From assembly GCF_029760955.1 (NCBI RefSeq), contig NZ_CP121682.1, forward strand, positions 930,001 through 994,000: a DNA stretch of 64,000 nucleotides. The letters are read 5' to 3'. The position numbers were made by a program, and so were the translations under genes. Below are positions 15,730 to 24,371 of the stretch, piece after piece. The number at the start of each line of letters is the position of its first letter. Position 1 is the stretch's first letter. This DNA comes from Streptomyces cathayae (lineage in GTDB: Bacteria; Actinomycetota; Actinomycetes; Streptomycetales; Streptomycetaceae). The notes under the pieces are model-generated. The model searched no databases and was not told the DNA's origin. It was given only the letters and a program-made list of their open reading frames with translations.

Positions 15730-16548
15730 TTGCGATCGATACGCATGGCCCTGCTGGGCCTCGTGGCCCTCGTGGGCGGCCTGCTCGCGGCGACGCCCGC
15801 GCAGGCGGCGCCCCTCTTCAAGGCACCCTTCGCCTGTGGCCAGAAATGGACGTACAGCCACCACTCGGCCGAGGTCCGTCGCGCGCTGGACTTCGTCCGC
15901 AGTGACGGCGGCACCACCAACGGCTCGCCCGTGCTCGCCTCGGCCTCCGGAACCGCCACCCGGCACTACCAGGCGAACGGCGCCGGCAACTACATCAAGA
16001 TCGACCACGGCGGCGGCTGGCAGACGTACTACTTCCACCTGAGCGCCTTCTCCGTCGCCAGCGGCTCGTACGTCGGCCAGGGGCAGCGGATCGGCACCAC
16101 CGGCAACACCGGCAACAGCTTCGGCGCGCACATCCACTACGAGCAGCTCTACAACGGCGTCGGCCAGAACATCAAGATCAACGGAACCTCGCTCGCCTAC
16201 CCCGGCTCGTACGGCAGCCACCACCTGACCAGCGACAACGGCTGTGGCACCGGCACCGGCACGTACTGGGTCGACACCTTCACCAACGCCACGGGCTACG
16301 CTCAGCCGAACACCAACGACGCGCAGGGCGTGCTGAACGCGGGTACCCACTACGTGTACTGCAAGGTGTGGGGCCAGGAGATCCGCGGCGCGAACGGCAC
16401 CTACAACCACTGGTGGCTGAAGACGGACCTCGACACCACCTACGCGGGCAAGAACGGGCGTGGAGCGTACGTCTCCGCGTACTACCTGTCGCGCTGGGGC
16501 AACGACGAAGCGCGTGACAACAACGGCACCGTGATCCAGAACTGCTGA
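15730..16548 (+). CDS. Secreted M23 metallopeptidase (LytM-type cell-wall endopeptidase)
   Basis: A signal peptide (MRSIRMALLGLVALVGGLLA then ATPAQA) is followed by a LytM domain with SHHSAEVRRALDF (H-x-n-D zinc ligands) and HIHYEQ (HxH). This is lysostaphin-like and is expected to cut peptidoglycan cross-links outside the cell. The last 95 residues, from TYWVDTFTNATGY on, form an SH3-like wall-binding domain with cysteines near the start and end. The start is uncertain: TTG 15730 has GGAG 6 bases upstream and gives a compact signal peptide, while the in-frame ATG at 15685 has no ribosome binding site and adds 15 residues. It is monocistronic and followed by a strong terminator. Confidence 0.88.
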   Translation: MRSIRMALLGLVALVGGLLAATPAQAAPLFKAPFACGQKWTYSHHSAEVRRALDFVRSDGGTTNGSPVLASASGTATRHYQANGAGNYIKIDHGGGWQTYYFHLSAFSVASGSYVGQGQRIGTTGNTGNSFGAHIHYEQLYNGVGQNIKINGTSLAYPGSYGSHHLTSDNGCGTGTGTYWVDTFTNATGYAQPNTNDAQGVLNAGTHYVYCKVWGQEIRGANGTYNHWWLKTDLDTTYAGKNGRGAYVSAYYLSRWGNDEARDNNGTVIQNC

Positions 16549-16565
16549 CGCCTCGTCACCGAACG

Positions 16566-16607
16566 CACCGGGCCCGGCCGCTGCCTCGTGAGCGGCCGGG
16601 CCCGGTG
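16566..16607. terminator. Very strong hairpin terminator
   Basis: CACCGGGCCCGGCCGCT (16566-16582) pairs perfectly over 17 bases with 16591-16607 around an 8-base loop. It lies between the convergent peptidase and methyltransferase genes and can stop both. Confidence 0.85.
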
Positions 16608-16673
16608 TGCGGGGCGCCGGCCCTCGCCGCGCGGGCGTCACCGTCCGGGCGTGGACGCCGCGGTGGGCCGGCG

Positions 16674-17465
16674 CTACGGCTTGCGTGCCACGCCGCCGAA
16701 GTCGTCGACCTCGACGGCCGGCTCGCCGGACCGGCCGGGACGCCACCGGGAGACGGAGACGACACCGGGATCCAGCAACTCCAAACCGGCGAAGAACCGG
16801 GTGAGTTGCTTCGGGCTGCGGTTGATGCGGGGGTTGTCGCTCGCCGCGTTCCACTGCTCGATCATCTCGCGCATCTGCCGCGGGTCGAGGACCTCGGTGT
16901 CGTCGCAGAGCACGAGGTGGCTGCCGGAGGGCAGAGCGTCCAGCAGACGGCCGACGAGGCCGTAGACGGTGTCGTCGGTGATGTGGGCGGTGACACCCAG
17001 CAGTATCAGTGCGACCGGCTGTGTGAAGTCCAGTGTCCTGGTGGCCTGTTCCAGGATGTTCTCCGGGTCGCGCAGGTCGGCGTCGATGTAGTCCGTCGCG
17101 CCTTCGCGGGTGCTGGTGAGCAGCGCCGCGGCGTGGGCCAGGACGACCGGGTCGTGGTCGACGTAAACGATCCGGGCCTCGGGGGCGAGCCGCTGGGCGA
17201 CCTCGTGGGTGTTGTCCGCGGTGGGCAGGCCGGTACCCACGTCCAGGAACTGGCGGATGCCTGCCTCGCCGACGAGGTACTCCACCGCCCGGACGAGGAA
17301 CGCCCGCTGCGCCACGGCGATGTCAAGGATCTCGGGGTTGGCGCTCGCGATCCGGTCCCCGACCTCCTCGTCGACCCCGTAGTGGTCCTTGCCGCCGAGC
17401 CAGTAGTTCCAGATCCGGGCGGAGTGCGGCACGCTGCTGTTGATGACCGGACGCTCAAGTGTCAT
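16674..17465 (-). CDS. SAM-dependent methyltransferase of the DUF574 (Methyltransf_19) family
   Basis: This 263-residue protein has the family signature SARIWNYWLGGKDHYGVDEE (16-35) and the SAM-binding motif I QFLDVGTGLPT (72-82). It also has IVYVDHDPVVLAHA and the later VALILLGVTAHI strand. The family is expanded in Streptomyces and often encoded near regulatory clusters; substrates are unknown. The ATG at 17465 is chosen because GGAG lies 5 bases upstream and the signature then sits at its usual place; an upstream extension is not conserved-looking. The gene stands alone and converges on the M23 peptidase gene. Confidence 0.9.
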   Translation of the reverse strand: MTLERPVINSSVPHSARIWNYWLGGKDHYGVDEEVGDRIASANPEILDIAVAQRAFLVRAVEYLVGEAGIRQFLDVGTGLPTADNTHEVAQRLAPEARIVYVDHDPVVLAHAAALLTSTREGATDYIDADLRDPENILEQATRTLDFTQPVALILLGVTAHITDDTVYGLVGRLLDALPSGSHLVLCDDTEVLDPRQMREMIEQWNAASDNPRINRSPKQLTRFFAGLELLDPGVVSVSRWRPGRSGEPAVEVDDFGGVARKP

Positions 17466-18013
17466 ATGTGCTCCATGAGTTGGGCGGACGACGCTCCAGA
17501 ACATAGGCGTGCGGGCCATCGAGCACCCGGTGAATCGGATCTCCGGTGGCCGGAGGCCGAGTTCCGCCCTGCCCGCCGGCGTGCGGTGCGGGAAGTTCCG
17601 CGGGCTCGGAGCCGGGCCCGGGGCCGCGAGGCCGGGGACGGGTGCCGTGCGGAAAACGTGAGCAGTCGGCGGACAGGTGTCACGTGAGCGCTCGAATGAG
17701 TGGCATCAGGACAGTGGTGGCCGAAGTGCTCACGCTTTCGGGAGGGCGTGTCCTGCCCAGGGGCGCGGGTGAGTGTCCCGGTGTCGCACGTGTCGAGGCC
17801 GCCGAGCGGCATGGCCGGTCCCGGCCCTCGGTGGCACCTTCAGGTCCCTTGCACCACCCGCAGGGGCACCGTCCTGACGTCAGGGCGGTTCGTGCGCACG
17901 AGGGGCTCTCCTGCATCCGCCGGAAGGGAGCCTCCGGGGGCGCTCGCACCGTCAAGTCGCGAAGACATAACGGGGTTTAGGTCCGGTACCACCCGCCCGC
18001 CGTGTTCAAAGTA

Positions 18014-18043
18014 TTGACACGTGCATTACAGCGGCTTTACGTT
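18014..18043 (+). promoter_or_regulatory. Probable glucanase promoter
   Basis: TTGACA (18014-18019), an 18-base spacer and TACGTT (18038-18043) form a moderate sigma70-type promoter, 55 bases before the glucanase start and just upstream of the palindromic operator. Confidence 0.45.
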
Positions 18044-18051
18044 CCGGCCAC

Positions 18052-18067
18052 CTGAGAGCGCTCTCAG
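18052..18067. promoter_or_regulatory. Perfect LacI-type palindromic operator
   Basis: CTGAGAGCGCTCTCAG is a 16-bp perfect palindrome between promoter and start codon. It resembles the CebR/LacI-family operators (TGGGAGCGCTCCCA type) that repress polysaccharide hydrolase genes in Streptomyces until the oligosaccharide inducer appears. No LacI regulator is encoded next to it, so the repressor acts from elsewhere. Confidence 0.75.
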
Positions 18068-18097
18068 ACTCCCCCCTGTCACGACGTGAGGTGCCCC

Positions 18098-20887
18098 ATG
18101 CCATCCCCCCGCGCCCGCACCAGACCGGCAGTAGTGCTGCTGCTGTCCTCAGCCCTCGCCGTCGTCGGCCTGGGCCCGGCCGCCACACCGGCGGCCGCCG
18201 CCACCGTCCCCGTGGGCTCCGGCAGTTACTCCGACACCCGGCCCGCCGGTACGTCGGGTCCCACCACCAACACCGGTGCCCCGGTCACGCCCAAGCTGAC
18301 CGCCGCCGCCCGGAACCGGCCCGTGCCCACCAACGACTGGTGGTCCTCCCTGGCCTTCCAGCGCTACGGCGACAACCCGTACTCGACCCCCATGTACGGC
18401 CACCCCCTCACCTACCAGGCCACATCCGGCGGGCTCGACGTCGGCTACCCGACGACCCCCGCGATCGTCGGTGACGGCCGCCAGTACGAGTACGCCCACA
18501 AGCGCGACCTCACCATCGGACTGACCGGCCTCAACTCCCCCGACACCAAGGCCGACGACTGGTCCGACTGGACGGTCACCCCCTACTGGTCCGACGGCGC
18601 CCGCACCCTGCGCACCACCATCGGCCACGGCTCCCCGTTCGTGTACGCCAAGGGCTCCGGCGGCAACGCCCAGATCACCACCGCCGGCGCGCCCACCGTC
18701 TTCGCCGACCAGGGCAACGTCCTCGGCATCACCGTCGCCGGGCATCACTACGCCCTCTTCGCGCCGACCGGCAGCGACTGGAACGTCGCCGGTTCCACCG
18801 TCACCGCGGGTCTCGGCTCCAAGGACTACTTCTCCGTCGCCGTGCTGCCGTCCACCGGCGCGCTGGCGACCTTCAAGAAGTACGCCTACAGCTTCGTCAC
18901 CGACTCCAAGGCCACCTGGAACTACACCGGGGGCACCGTCAAGGCCACCTACACGCTCACCACCGAGGCGAAGGAAGGCACCGAGCGCGGCACGCTCCAG
19001 GCCCTCTACCGCCACCAGTGGCTGAACACCACGGACCCCCTCACCTCCCACACCTACGTCTCACCGCGCGGCACCATGAAGGTCCGCGAGTCGGCCTCCT
19101 TCACCACCAGCCAGAAGGCCGCGGCGGTGCTGCCCGCGCTGCCCAAGTCGAACGGCGTGGACGCCGCCCGACTGCGCGGGTACCTGAACGACGTCGTGAA
19201 CGCCTCCGACCCCTTCTCCGGCGCCACGGACACCTACTGGACCGGCAAGGCCCTCGGCCGCCTCGCCCAGCTCGTCCCGGTGGCCGACCAGATCGGCGAG
19301 ACCGGCATCCGCGACCGGCTGCTCGGCCTGATGAAGGGCAAGCTCCAGGACTGGTTCACCGCGGGAGGCGCGAACGAGTTCAGCTACGACAAGGACTGGA
19401 AGACGCTCACCGGCTACCCCGCCTCCTACGGCAGCGACACCGAGCTCAACGACCACCACTTCCACTACAGCTACTACGTCTACGCGGCGGCGATCGTCGC
19501 CCAGTACGACCAGGGCTGGGCCGCCGAGTCCGCCTGGGGCGGCATGGTCAAGACCCTCGTCCGGGACACCGCCAACCCCAGCCGCACCGACACCGCCTTC
19601 CCCTTCCTGCGCGGCTTCGACGTCTACGCGGGCCACAGCTGGGCCTCCGGGCACCAGGGCTTCGCCGCCGGCAACAACCAGGAGTCCTCCTCCGAGTCCA
19701 CCAACCTCAGCGCGGCCCTCGTCCTGTGGGGCTCCGCCACGGGTGACACCTCGCTGCGTGACCTCGGCACCTTCCTGCTGACCACCGAGTCGGAGTCGAT
19801 CGCCCAGTACTGGTTCGACGCCGACGAGCAGGTCTTCCCGTCCTCCTTCGGCCACGACACGGCCGGCATGGTGTGGGGCAGCGGCGCCGCCTACGCCACC
19901 TGGTGGACCGCCAACCCCGAGGAGATCCACGGCATCAACGTCCTGCCCGTGACCGGCGGTTCGCTGCACCTCGGTGGTGAGAAGGCCGCGATCCGGCGCA
20001 ACATCGCCGAGATGGAGCGGGAGAACGGCGGCCCGGCCGTCGAATGGCGCGACCTCCTCTGGGAGTTCGAGTCCTTCGCGGACCCGGCCGCGGCCAAGGC
20101 GAAGTGGGACGCGGGCCACGCCGGCTACACCCCGGAGGAAGGGGAGTCGAAGGCGCACACCTACCACTGGATCAACACCCTCGCCGCCCTCGGTGCCCCG
20201 GACGCCACCGTGACCGGTGACATCCCCACCTCCGCCGTCTTCACCAAGGGAACGGCCCGCACCTACGCGGCCCACAACCACGGAGCCACGGCGCGCACCG
20301 TGACCTTCTCCGACGGCAAGACCCTCTCCGTGCCGGCCCGTTCCACCGCGACCGGCACCGGAACCGGGTCCACGGACCCCGACCCCGAGCCGGAACCGGA
20401 ACCGCCGACCGGCAACACCTTCCAGCTGCGCAGCGGTGGCGCCCTGACCACGGCGACCGGTGGCACGGCGGGCAGTGACACCATCGCCTCCGCCGGCGGC
20501 ACCAACCGCGACGGCACCCCGTACCAGCCCCTGGTCTACGAGGTCCGCGGCGTCAACGGCACGCTCGCCCCGGGCGCGCAGACCGCCTTCCGGCTCCAGG
20601 TGGACGCCGGCACCACGGTCGGCCTCGGCCAACAGGCGCGGATCAGCTACGACTTCACCGGCGACGGCAGCTTCGACCGGACCGAGACGTACCACTACTT
20701 CGCGACCGACCCGGTCACCGGCTGGGAGGAGTACACGCAGGCACGCGGCCTCAAGGCGTCCACGGGCACACCGGGCAACCTGAACGGCGGCACCGTGCGC
20801 CTCGAGGTGTGGAGCGCCATCGGCAACGGCACCTCGAAGCTCCAGACGGGCACGGACAAGTCCGTACTGGTGATCCCCTACAGCTGA
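18098..20887 (+). CDS. Secreted endo-1,3-beta-glucanase, GH81 with C-terminal CBM56-like domain
   Basis: This 929-residue secreted enzyme is expected to hydrolyse beta-1,3-glucans (laminarin, fungal wall glucan). A signal peptide covers about 1-38. The GH81 domain runs to about residue 720 and shows NDWWSSLAFQRYGDNPYS, the catalytic-acid region NDHHFHYSYYVYAAA (D452) and NNQESSSESTN with the conserved E529/E533 pair. An acidic Pro-Glu linker (DPDPEPEPEPP, about 760-770) leads to a C-terminal beta-sandwich with the pattern of beta-1,3-glucan-binding CBM56. GAGGTG precedes the ATG. The palindrome upstream suggests induction by glucan oligosaccharides. Confidence 0.92.
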   Translation: MPSPRARTRPAVVLLLSSALAVVGLGPAATPAAAATVPVGSGSYSDTRPAGTSGPTTNTGAPVTPKLTAAARNRPVPTNDWWSSLAFQRYGDNPYSTPMYGHPLTYQATSGGLDVGYPTTPAIVGDGRQYEYAHKRDLTIGLTGLNSPDTKADDWSDWTVTPYWSDGARTLRTTIGHGSPFVYAKGSGGNAQITTAGAPTVFADQGNVLGITVAGHHYALFAPTGSDWNVAGSTVTAGLGSKDYFSVAVLPSTGALATFKKYAYSFVTDSKATWNYTGGTVKATYTLTTEAKEGTERGTLQALYRHQWLNTTDPLTSHTYVSPRGTMKVRESASFTTSQKAAAVLPALPKSNGVDAARLRGYLNDVVNASDPFSGATDTYWTGKALGRLAQLVPVADQIGETGIRDRLLGLMKGKLQDWFTAGGANEFSYDKDWKTLTGYPASYGSDTELNDHHFHYSYYVYAAAIVAQYDQGWAAESAWGGMVKTLVRDTANPSRTDTAFPFLRGFDVYAGHSWASGHQGFAAGNNQESSSESTNLSAALVLWGSATGDTSLRDLGTFLLTTESESIAQYWFDADEQVFPSSFGHDTAGMVWGSGAAYATWWTANPEEIHGINVLPVTGGSLHLGGEKAAIRRNIAEMERENGGPAVEWRDLLWEFESFADPAAAKAKWDAGHAGYTPEEGESKAHTYHWINTLAALGAPDATVTGDIPTSAVFTKGTARTYAAHNHGATARTVTFSDGKTLSVPARSTATGTGTGSTDPDPEPEPEPPTGNTFQLRSGGALTTATGGTAGSDTIASAGGTNRDGTPYQPLVYEVRGVNGTLAPGAQTAFRLQVDAGTTVGLGQQARISYDFTGDGSFDRTETYHYFATDPVTGWEEYTQARGLKASTGTPGNLNGGTVRLEVWSAIGNGTSKLQTGTDKSVLVIPYS

Positions 20888-20901
20888 ACCCGCGAAAACC
20901 G

Positions 20902-20936
20902 GCGGCGGGCATCGGCATCCGGCCGATGCCCGCCGC
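20902..20936. terminator. Strong hairpin terminator after the glucanase gene
   Basis: GCGGCGGGCATCGGC (20902-20916) pairs perfectly with 20922-20936 around a 5-base loop, located between the convergent glucanase and dehalogenase genes. Confidence 0.85.
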
Positions 20937-21001
20937 ACCGGCATGCCCGGGACGCTGGGGAGCGGCTGTCGGCGGATCAGACGGGCGGGGGCGGCCGCAG
21001 G

Positions 21002-21679
21002 TCAGCCGTTGAGCCTCTGGTGGACCTCGTCGACCGTGGCGGCCAGGTCGCTCAGGTCGGGGCGGACGGCGTGCGCGATCGAGGGGTCGTCGCTCGCGTG
21101 GAGACGGTTGATCCACACGCGGGTGATGTCGAGTTCACCGGCCGGAACCATGTCGTGGAAGTAGCTCTGCGCCACATGCACCCAGCGGTCACGGGTGACG
21201 CCGAGGGACTTCTCGAAATGCTCGAAGTGGTCGTGGGCCGGCTTGTAGGCGCCGGAGTCCTCGGCGGTGACGACCGCGTCGAACCGGACCCGCAGGCGGC
21301 GCTGGGTCTCACCGATGATGACGCGGTCGCAGTTGGTGAGCAGGGCGAGGTTCCAGCCGGACTCCCGCAGCTCGCGCAGGGCCTGCCGCGTCTCGGGGAA
21401 GACCGGCCAGAACGGGATGCCGGCCGTCAGGACGCGGGCGTCGTCCTCCAGCAGATCGATCTTCGCCTCGGTGGCCGTGCGCTTCAGGGCCTCCGCCAGG
21501 ACGTCGCCGTAGCGCATGGAGGGGTGCTCGCGCTGCACCTGCGGCTCGTGGCGGTTGTAGACGTCCAGCAGCTCCCAGCCCTTACCGGGCGCGACCAGTT
21601 CGATGCCGGTGGCGATGCCGTGGCGCCAGTCCACGAGGGTGCCGAAACAGTCGAAGGTGACCCAACGCTTCTCGCTCAT
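21002..21679 (-). CDS. HAD-superfamily hydrolase, haloacid dehalogenase type II-like
   Basis: This 225-residue protein has HAD motif I FDCFGTLVDW (nucleophile D10), motif II LALLTNCDRVIIGETQ, the motif III region SGAYKPAHDHFEH and the motif IV region VAQSYFHDMVPA. The arrangement matches L-2-haloacid dehalogenase-like proteins, where the Asp forms an ester intermediate. Many actinobacterial members lack proven dehalogenase activity, so a phosphatase role is also possible. GGAGGAAG precedes the ATG at 21679. It may be in the same transcript as the upstream permease gene, though 306 bases separate them. Confidence 0.86.
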   Translation of the reverse strand: MSEKRWVTFDCFGTLVDWRHGIATGIELVAPGKGWELLDVYNRHEPQVQREHPSMRYGDVLAEALKRTATEAKIDLLEDDARVLTAGIPFWPVFPETRQALRELRESGWNLALLTNCDRVIIGETQRRLRVRFDAVVTAEDSGAYKPAHDHFEHFEKSLGVTRDRWVHVAQSYFHDMVPAGELDITRVWINRLHASDDPSIAHAVRPDLSDLAATVDEVHQRLNG

Positions 21680-21985
21680 CGATCTTCCTCCGGGTCGCAG
21701 AAGGAGCCGCGACGGCGTCCGCGGCACGACCACAGGCCGGGCCACAGGCCATGGGCGCCGCCGACAGTCGGATTGTCCACGATCTCGGACCCGGGCGCTT
21801 TTCGTCAGCTGCCCGAGGTGCGTGTCGAGTCGTGCTCAAGCTGCGGGATCCGCCCTCGCGGCGGGCCCGGACCGGTGGCCCTTCTCTCGTGACGCGAGGG
21901 CACCTGCCGGTCGGCGAGTACGGCCCGCACCCCGGGCGGCTGCGGCGGCAGCCGGAACAGAAGGCTCATCCGGACCACTCGTCGA
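21680..21985. other. Intergenic region after the permease gene
   Basis: These 306 bases between two minus-strand genes show no gene or clear hairpin. A promoter for the dehalogenase gene may lie near 21700-21780. Confidence 0.4.
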
Positions 21986-23416
21986 TCACGACGCGACACC
22001 GCCCTGGCGCTTGGCCAGCTCCGATCGCTTGTACGAGTACGAGAAGTAGACCCCGCACCCGATCAGGAACCAGACGACGAACCGCACCCAGGTCTGCCAC
22101 TGCAGGAACGTGATCAGCCAGATCGAGAAGATCACACCCAGCGCCGGCACGAACGGCATCCCCGGGGTACGGAAGGCGCGCGGCAGGTCCGGCTGCCGGT
22201 AGCGGAGCACGATCACCGCCGTGCACACCACCACGAACGCCAGCAGGATGCCGATGTTGGTCAGTTCGGCCGCCTCCTCGATCGGCAGGAAGCCGGCGAT
22301 GGCGGCCGACGCCACCCCGACGATCCACGTCACGCGCGTCGGCACGTGTCGCGTGGGGTGCGTCTTCGCGAACCACTTGGGCAGCAGCCCGTCCCGGGAC
22401 ATGGAGAACCACACCCGGGTCACACCCAGCATGAACGTGAACATCACCGTGAGGATGCCGATGATCGCGCCCACCGCGATCACGTCCGCCAGCCGGTCCA
22501 GCCCCACCGACTGGAAGGCGGTCGAGAAGCCGCTCTCCTTGTCGATGTCCTTGTAGTTCTGCATGCCGGTCAGCACCAGGCAGGCCGCCACGTACAGCAC
22601 CATCGCGATCGCCAGCGAGTAGATGATCGCCTTCGGCATGTGCCGCCGCGCGTCCTTGGACTCCTCGGCCGCCGTCGACATCGCGTCGTAGCCGAAGACC
22701 GCGAAGAACACGGTCGCCGCACCGGTGAACGCCCCGCTGATCCCGTAGGGGAAGAACGGGTGGTAATTGGCGGTGTTGATGTGGAAGACACCGACCCCGA
22801 TCACCACCAGCACGACCAGCACCTTCAGCGCCACCACGATCGTCTCGAAGCGGGCCGCGCTGCGGATGCCGAGGGTCAGCAGCCAGGCGATGAGCAGGCA
22901 CAGGAGCGCCGCGAACAGGTCCACCTTGTGCCCGGCACCGGTGCTGGGCGCGCCCAGCATCCAGGCGGGCAGCCGCGCGCCCATGTCCTCGATCAGGAAG
23001 CTGAAGTAGCCGGAGATGCCGATCGCGACCACCGCCACGATCGCCGTGTACTCCAGGAGCAGGTCCCAGCCGATGAACCAGCCGGCGAACTCGCCGAGCA
23101 CCGCGTAGCCGTAGGTGTAGGCCGAACCCGCCTTCGGGATCATGCCCGCGAACTCGGCGTACGACAGGGCCGCAGCCGCGCTGGCCACGCCCGCGATGAG
23201 GAAGGACACCAGCACCGCGGGGCCCGCCGTACCGTTGGCCACCGTACCGGCGAGGGTGAAGATGCCCGCGCCGATGATGCCGCCCACACCGATCGCGGTC
23301 AGCTGCCACAGCCCCAGCGTCCGCTCCAGCCGAGGTCCCTCACCGGCTTCCGTCTCCTCGATGTGTTCGATGGGCTTACGGCGCAGAATGCCCTCGCCCG
23401 CCCGGAGCCCGGCCAT
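21986..23416 (-). CDS. APC-family amino acid permease (cationic amino acid transporter type)
   Basis: This 476-residue membrane protein has about twelve hydrophobic segments. The N-terminal hydrophilic stretch is followed by LTAIGVGGIIGAGIFTLAG, the APC TM1 substrate-binding motif. SYAEFAGMIPKAGSAYTYGY, FAVFGYDAMSTAAEESKD and the later DRLADVIAVGAIIGILTV segment are typical of the CAT subfamily (YfnA-like). Transport of branched-chain, basic or aromatic amino acids is possible; the exact substrate is not readable. ATG 23416 has GAGG upstream; a GTG three codons earlier is an alternative. A decayed universal-stress gene lies upstream. Confidence 0.92.
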   Translation of the reverse strand: MAGLRAGEGILRRKPIEHIEETEAGEGPRLERTLGLWQLTAIGVGGIIGAGIFTLAGTVANGTAGPAVLVSFLIAGVASAAAALSYAEFAGMIPKAGSAYTYGYAVLGEFAGWFIGWDLLLEYTAIVAVVAIGISGYFSFLIEDMGARLPAWMLGAPSTGAGHKVDLFAALLCLLIAWLLTLGIRSAARFETIVVALKVLVVLVVIGVGVFHINTANYHPFFPYGISGAFTGAATVFFAVFGYDAMSTAAEESKDARRHMPKAIIYSLAIAMVLYVAACLVLTGMQNYKDIDKESGFSTAFQSVGLDRLADVIAVGAIIGILTVMFTFMLGVTRVWFSMSRDGLLPKWFAKTHPTRHVPTRVTWIVGVASAAIAGFLPIEEAAELTNIGILLAFVVVCTAVIVLRYRQPDLPRAFRTPGMPFVPALGVIFSIWLITFLQWQTWVRFVVWFLIGCGVYFSYSYKRSELAKRQGGVAS

Positions 23417-23545
23417 GTGCCTCACCTCTTCGCCTACGGCAACGGCTGACGACGGATCATGCCGACTCAGCGCCGCCGGATCGGGGAGGACCGCCGTGCA
23501 CGCGGCCGGACCGCGGCGAGGCGGCAGTCGGTCCGGCCCACCGGC

Positions 23546-23860
23546 CTACGGCACCACCGTCACCTGCCATCGTCCGCTTCGACCAGGTGGACCGCGACCG
23601 AACCGACGCCCCGGGGGCCGGCCTGCTCGGCGGCACCCACCACCGCGTCCGCCTTCAGCCCGGCGACGGCCCTGACCAGGCCGTTGTACGGGTCGTCGCG
23701 GAACGTGTGGAACGGCCGGCGAACCCGGGCACCCCCTTCAGCCGTTCGGCTGTCTCCCGGAGCCACCGGGCGAGGCCGACGGCCTGCGCGGCGGCCCGTA
23801 TCGAGGAGTCGGAGCCGTCCACCCGACGAGGGCCTTCGGCCCCTCCGTGCCCCGCAGAGT
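23546..23860 (-). pseudogene. Universal stress protein remnant with several frameshifts
   Basis: On the minus strand three frames give consecutive parts of a Usp domain. First comes KALVG then VDGSDSSIRAAAQAVGLARW near 23770-23845. Next is HTFRDDPYNGLVRAVAGLKADAVVGAAEQ (two windows, about 23610-23700) followed by GSVAVHLV. The family ending QVTVVP plus stop is at 23546. The ATP-binding G-x2-G-x9-GS region is partly kept. The middle of the domain is shortened and at least two frame changes are needed, so it is a pseudogene. The rest of 23417-24148 shows no gene. Confidence 0.75.
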
Positions 23861-24148
23861 GATCACGACTCGATACGCGCCCCGGCACAGTGGTCCACTC
23901 CGCGGCTGGGGTGCGGTGAAGTCATCGCCCGAGACCCCGGTGCCGTCGGATCCCGCCTTCGTGCCGTTCGTCGGTGGGTGCGAGCCCGGCGGCAGTGGCG
24001 ACGAGGGCGGCGGTGCGGGAAACAGCGCCGCGGGGGGGCCTTCTTCCCGTTGCCACCGGGAATGCACCCCAATGGCCTCGATCCTGGCCCGCTGTGGAGC
24101 ACGTCGCCGTCACCGCCCTTAATGTTTCCGCTGGAAGGAGGGGCCGTC

Positions 24149-24193
24149 ATGAACGCATCCGGACGACATTCGTCACACCAAGAGGGACCATGA
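24149..24193 (+). other. Possible 14-codon leader peptide
   Basis: ATG 24149 has an excellent ribosome binding site (GGAAGGAGGGG) and encodes MNASGRHSSHQEGP, ending in TGA that overlaps the next ATG (ATGA). This looks like a coupled leader for the following small frame. There is no independent evidence that it is translated. Confidence 0.35.
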
Positions 24194-24339
24194 CGAACTC
24201 TCCCAGCAACGCCGCGGGCCTTCTCGTACGTTCTCGCCCACGGTCCCTGGATCTGCTCGGGTGCCCTGCCTGCTGTGAACCGATCCCAGGCGTCGCCGTC
24301 CGGCGGCATCGGCGCCGGACCAAGCCCGGGCGGCCCTGA
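24190..24339 (+). CDS. Small open frame, 49 residues, with CPACC motif
   Basis: The frame starts at the ATG overlapping the leader stop and has AGAGGGA just upstream. It encodes an Arg-rich peptide with SLDLLGCPACCEPIPGV in the middle and a basic C-terminus. The C-x2-CC cluster could bind metal, but nothing similar is recognised. Composition does not clearly separate it from chance; the overlap architecture is the main argument for it. It lies 32 bases before the secreted allene-oxide-cyclase-like gene and may be cotranscribed. Confidence 0.3.
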   Translation: MTNSPSNAAGLLVRSRPRSLDLLGCPACCEPIPGVAVRRHRRRTKPGRP

Positions 24340-24371
24340 CTCTGTTCCTTCCCACCACCACGGAGGCGACC

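Larger units (their letters stand above)
17466..18097. other. Intergenic region with divergent promoters
   Basis: About 630 bases between the methyltransferase and the glucanase gene. The last 90 bases carry the glucanase promoter and operator listed separately. The remainder contains no gene-like frame on either strand. Confidence 0.45.

Noticed and set aside
18149..20944. Long minus-strand frames opposite the glucanase gene
   Set aside because: Shadow frames caused by third-position GC; the sense frame has a complete GH81 enzyme.
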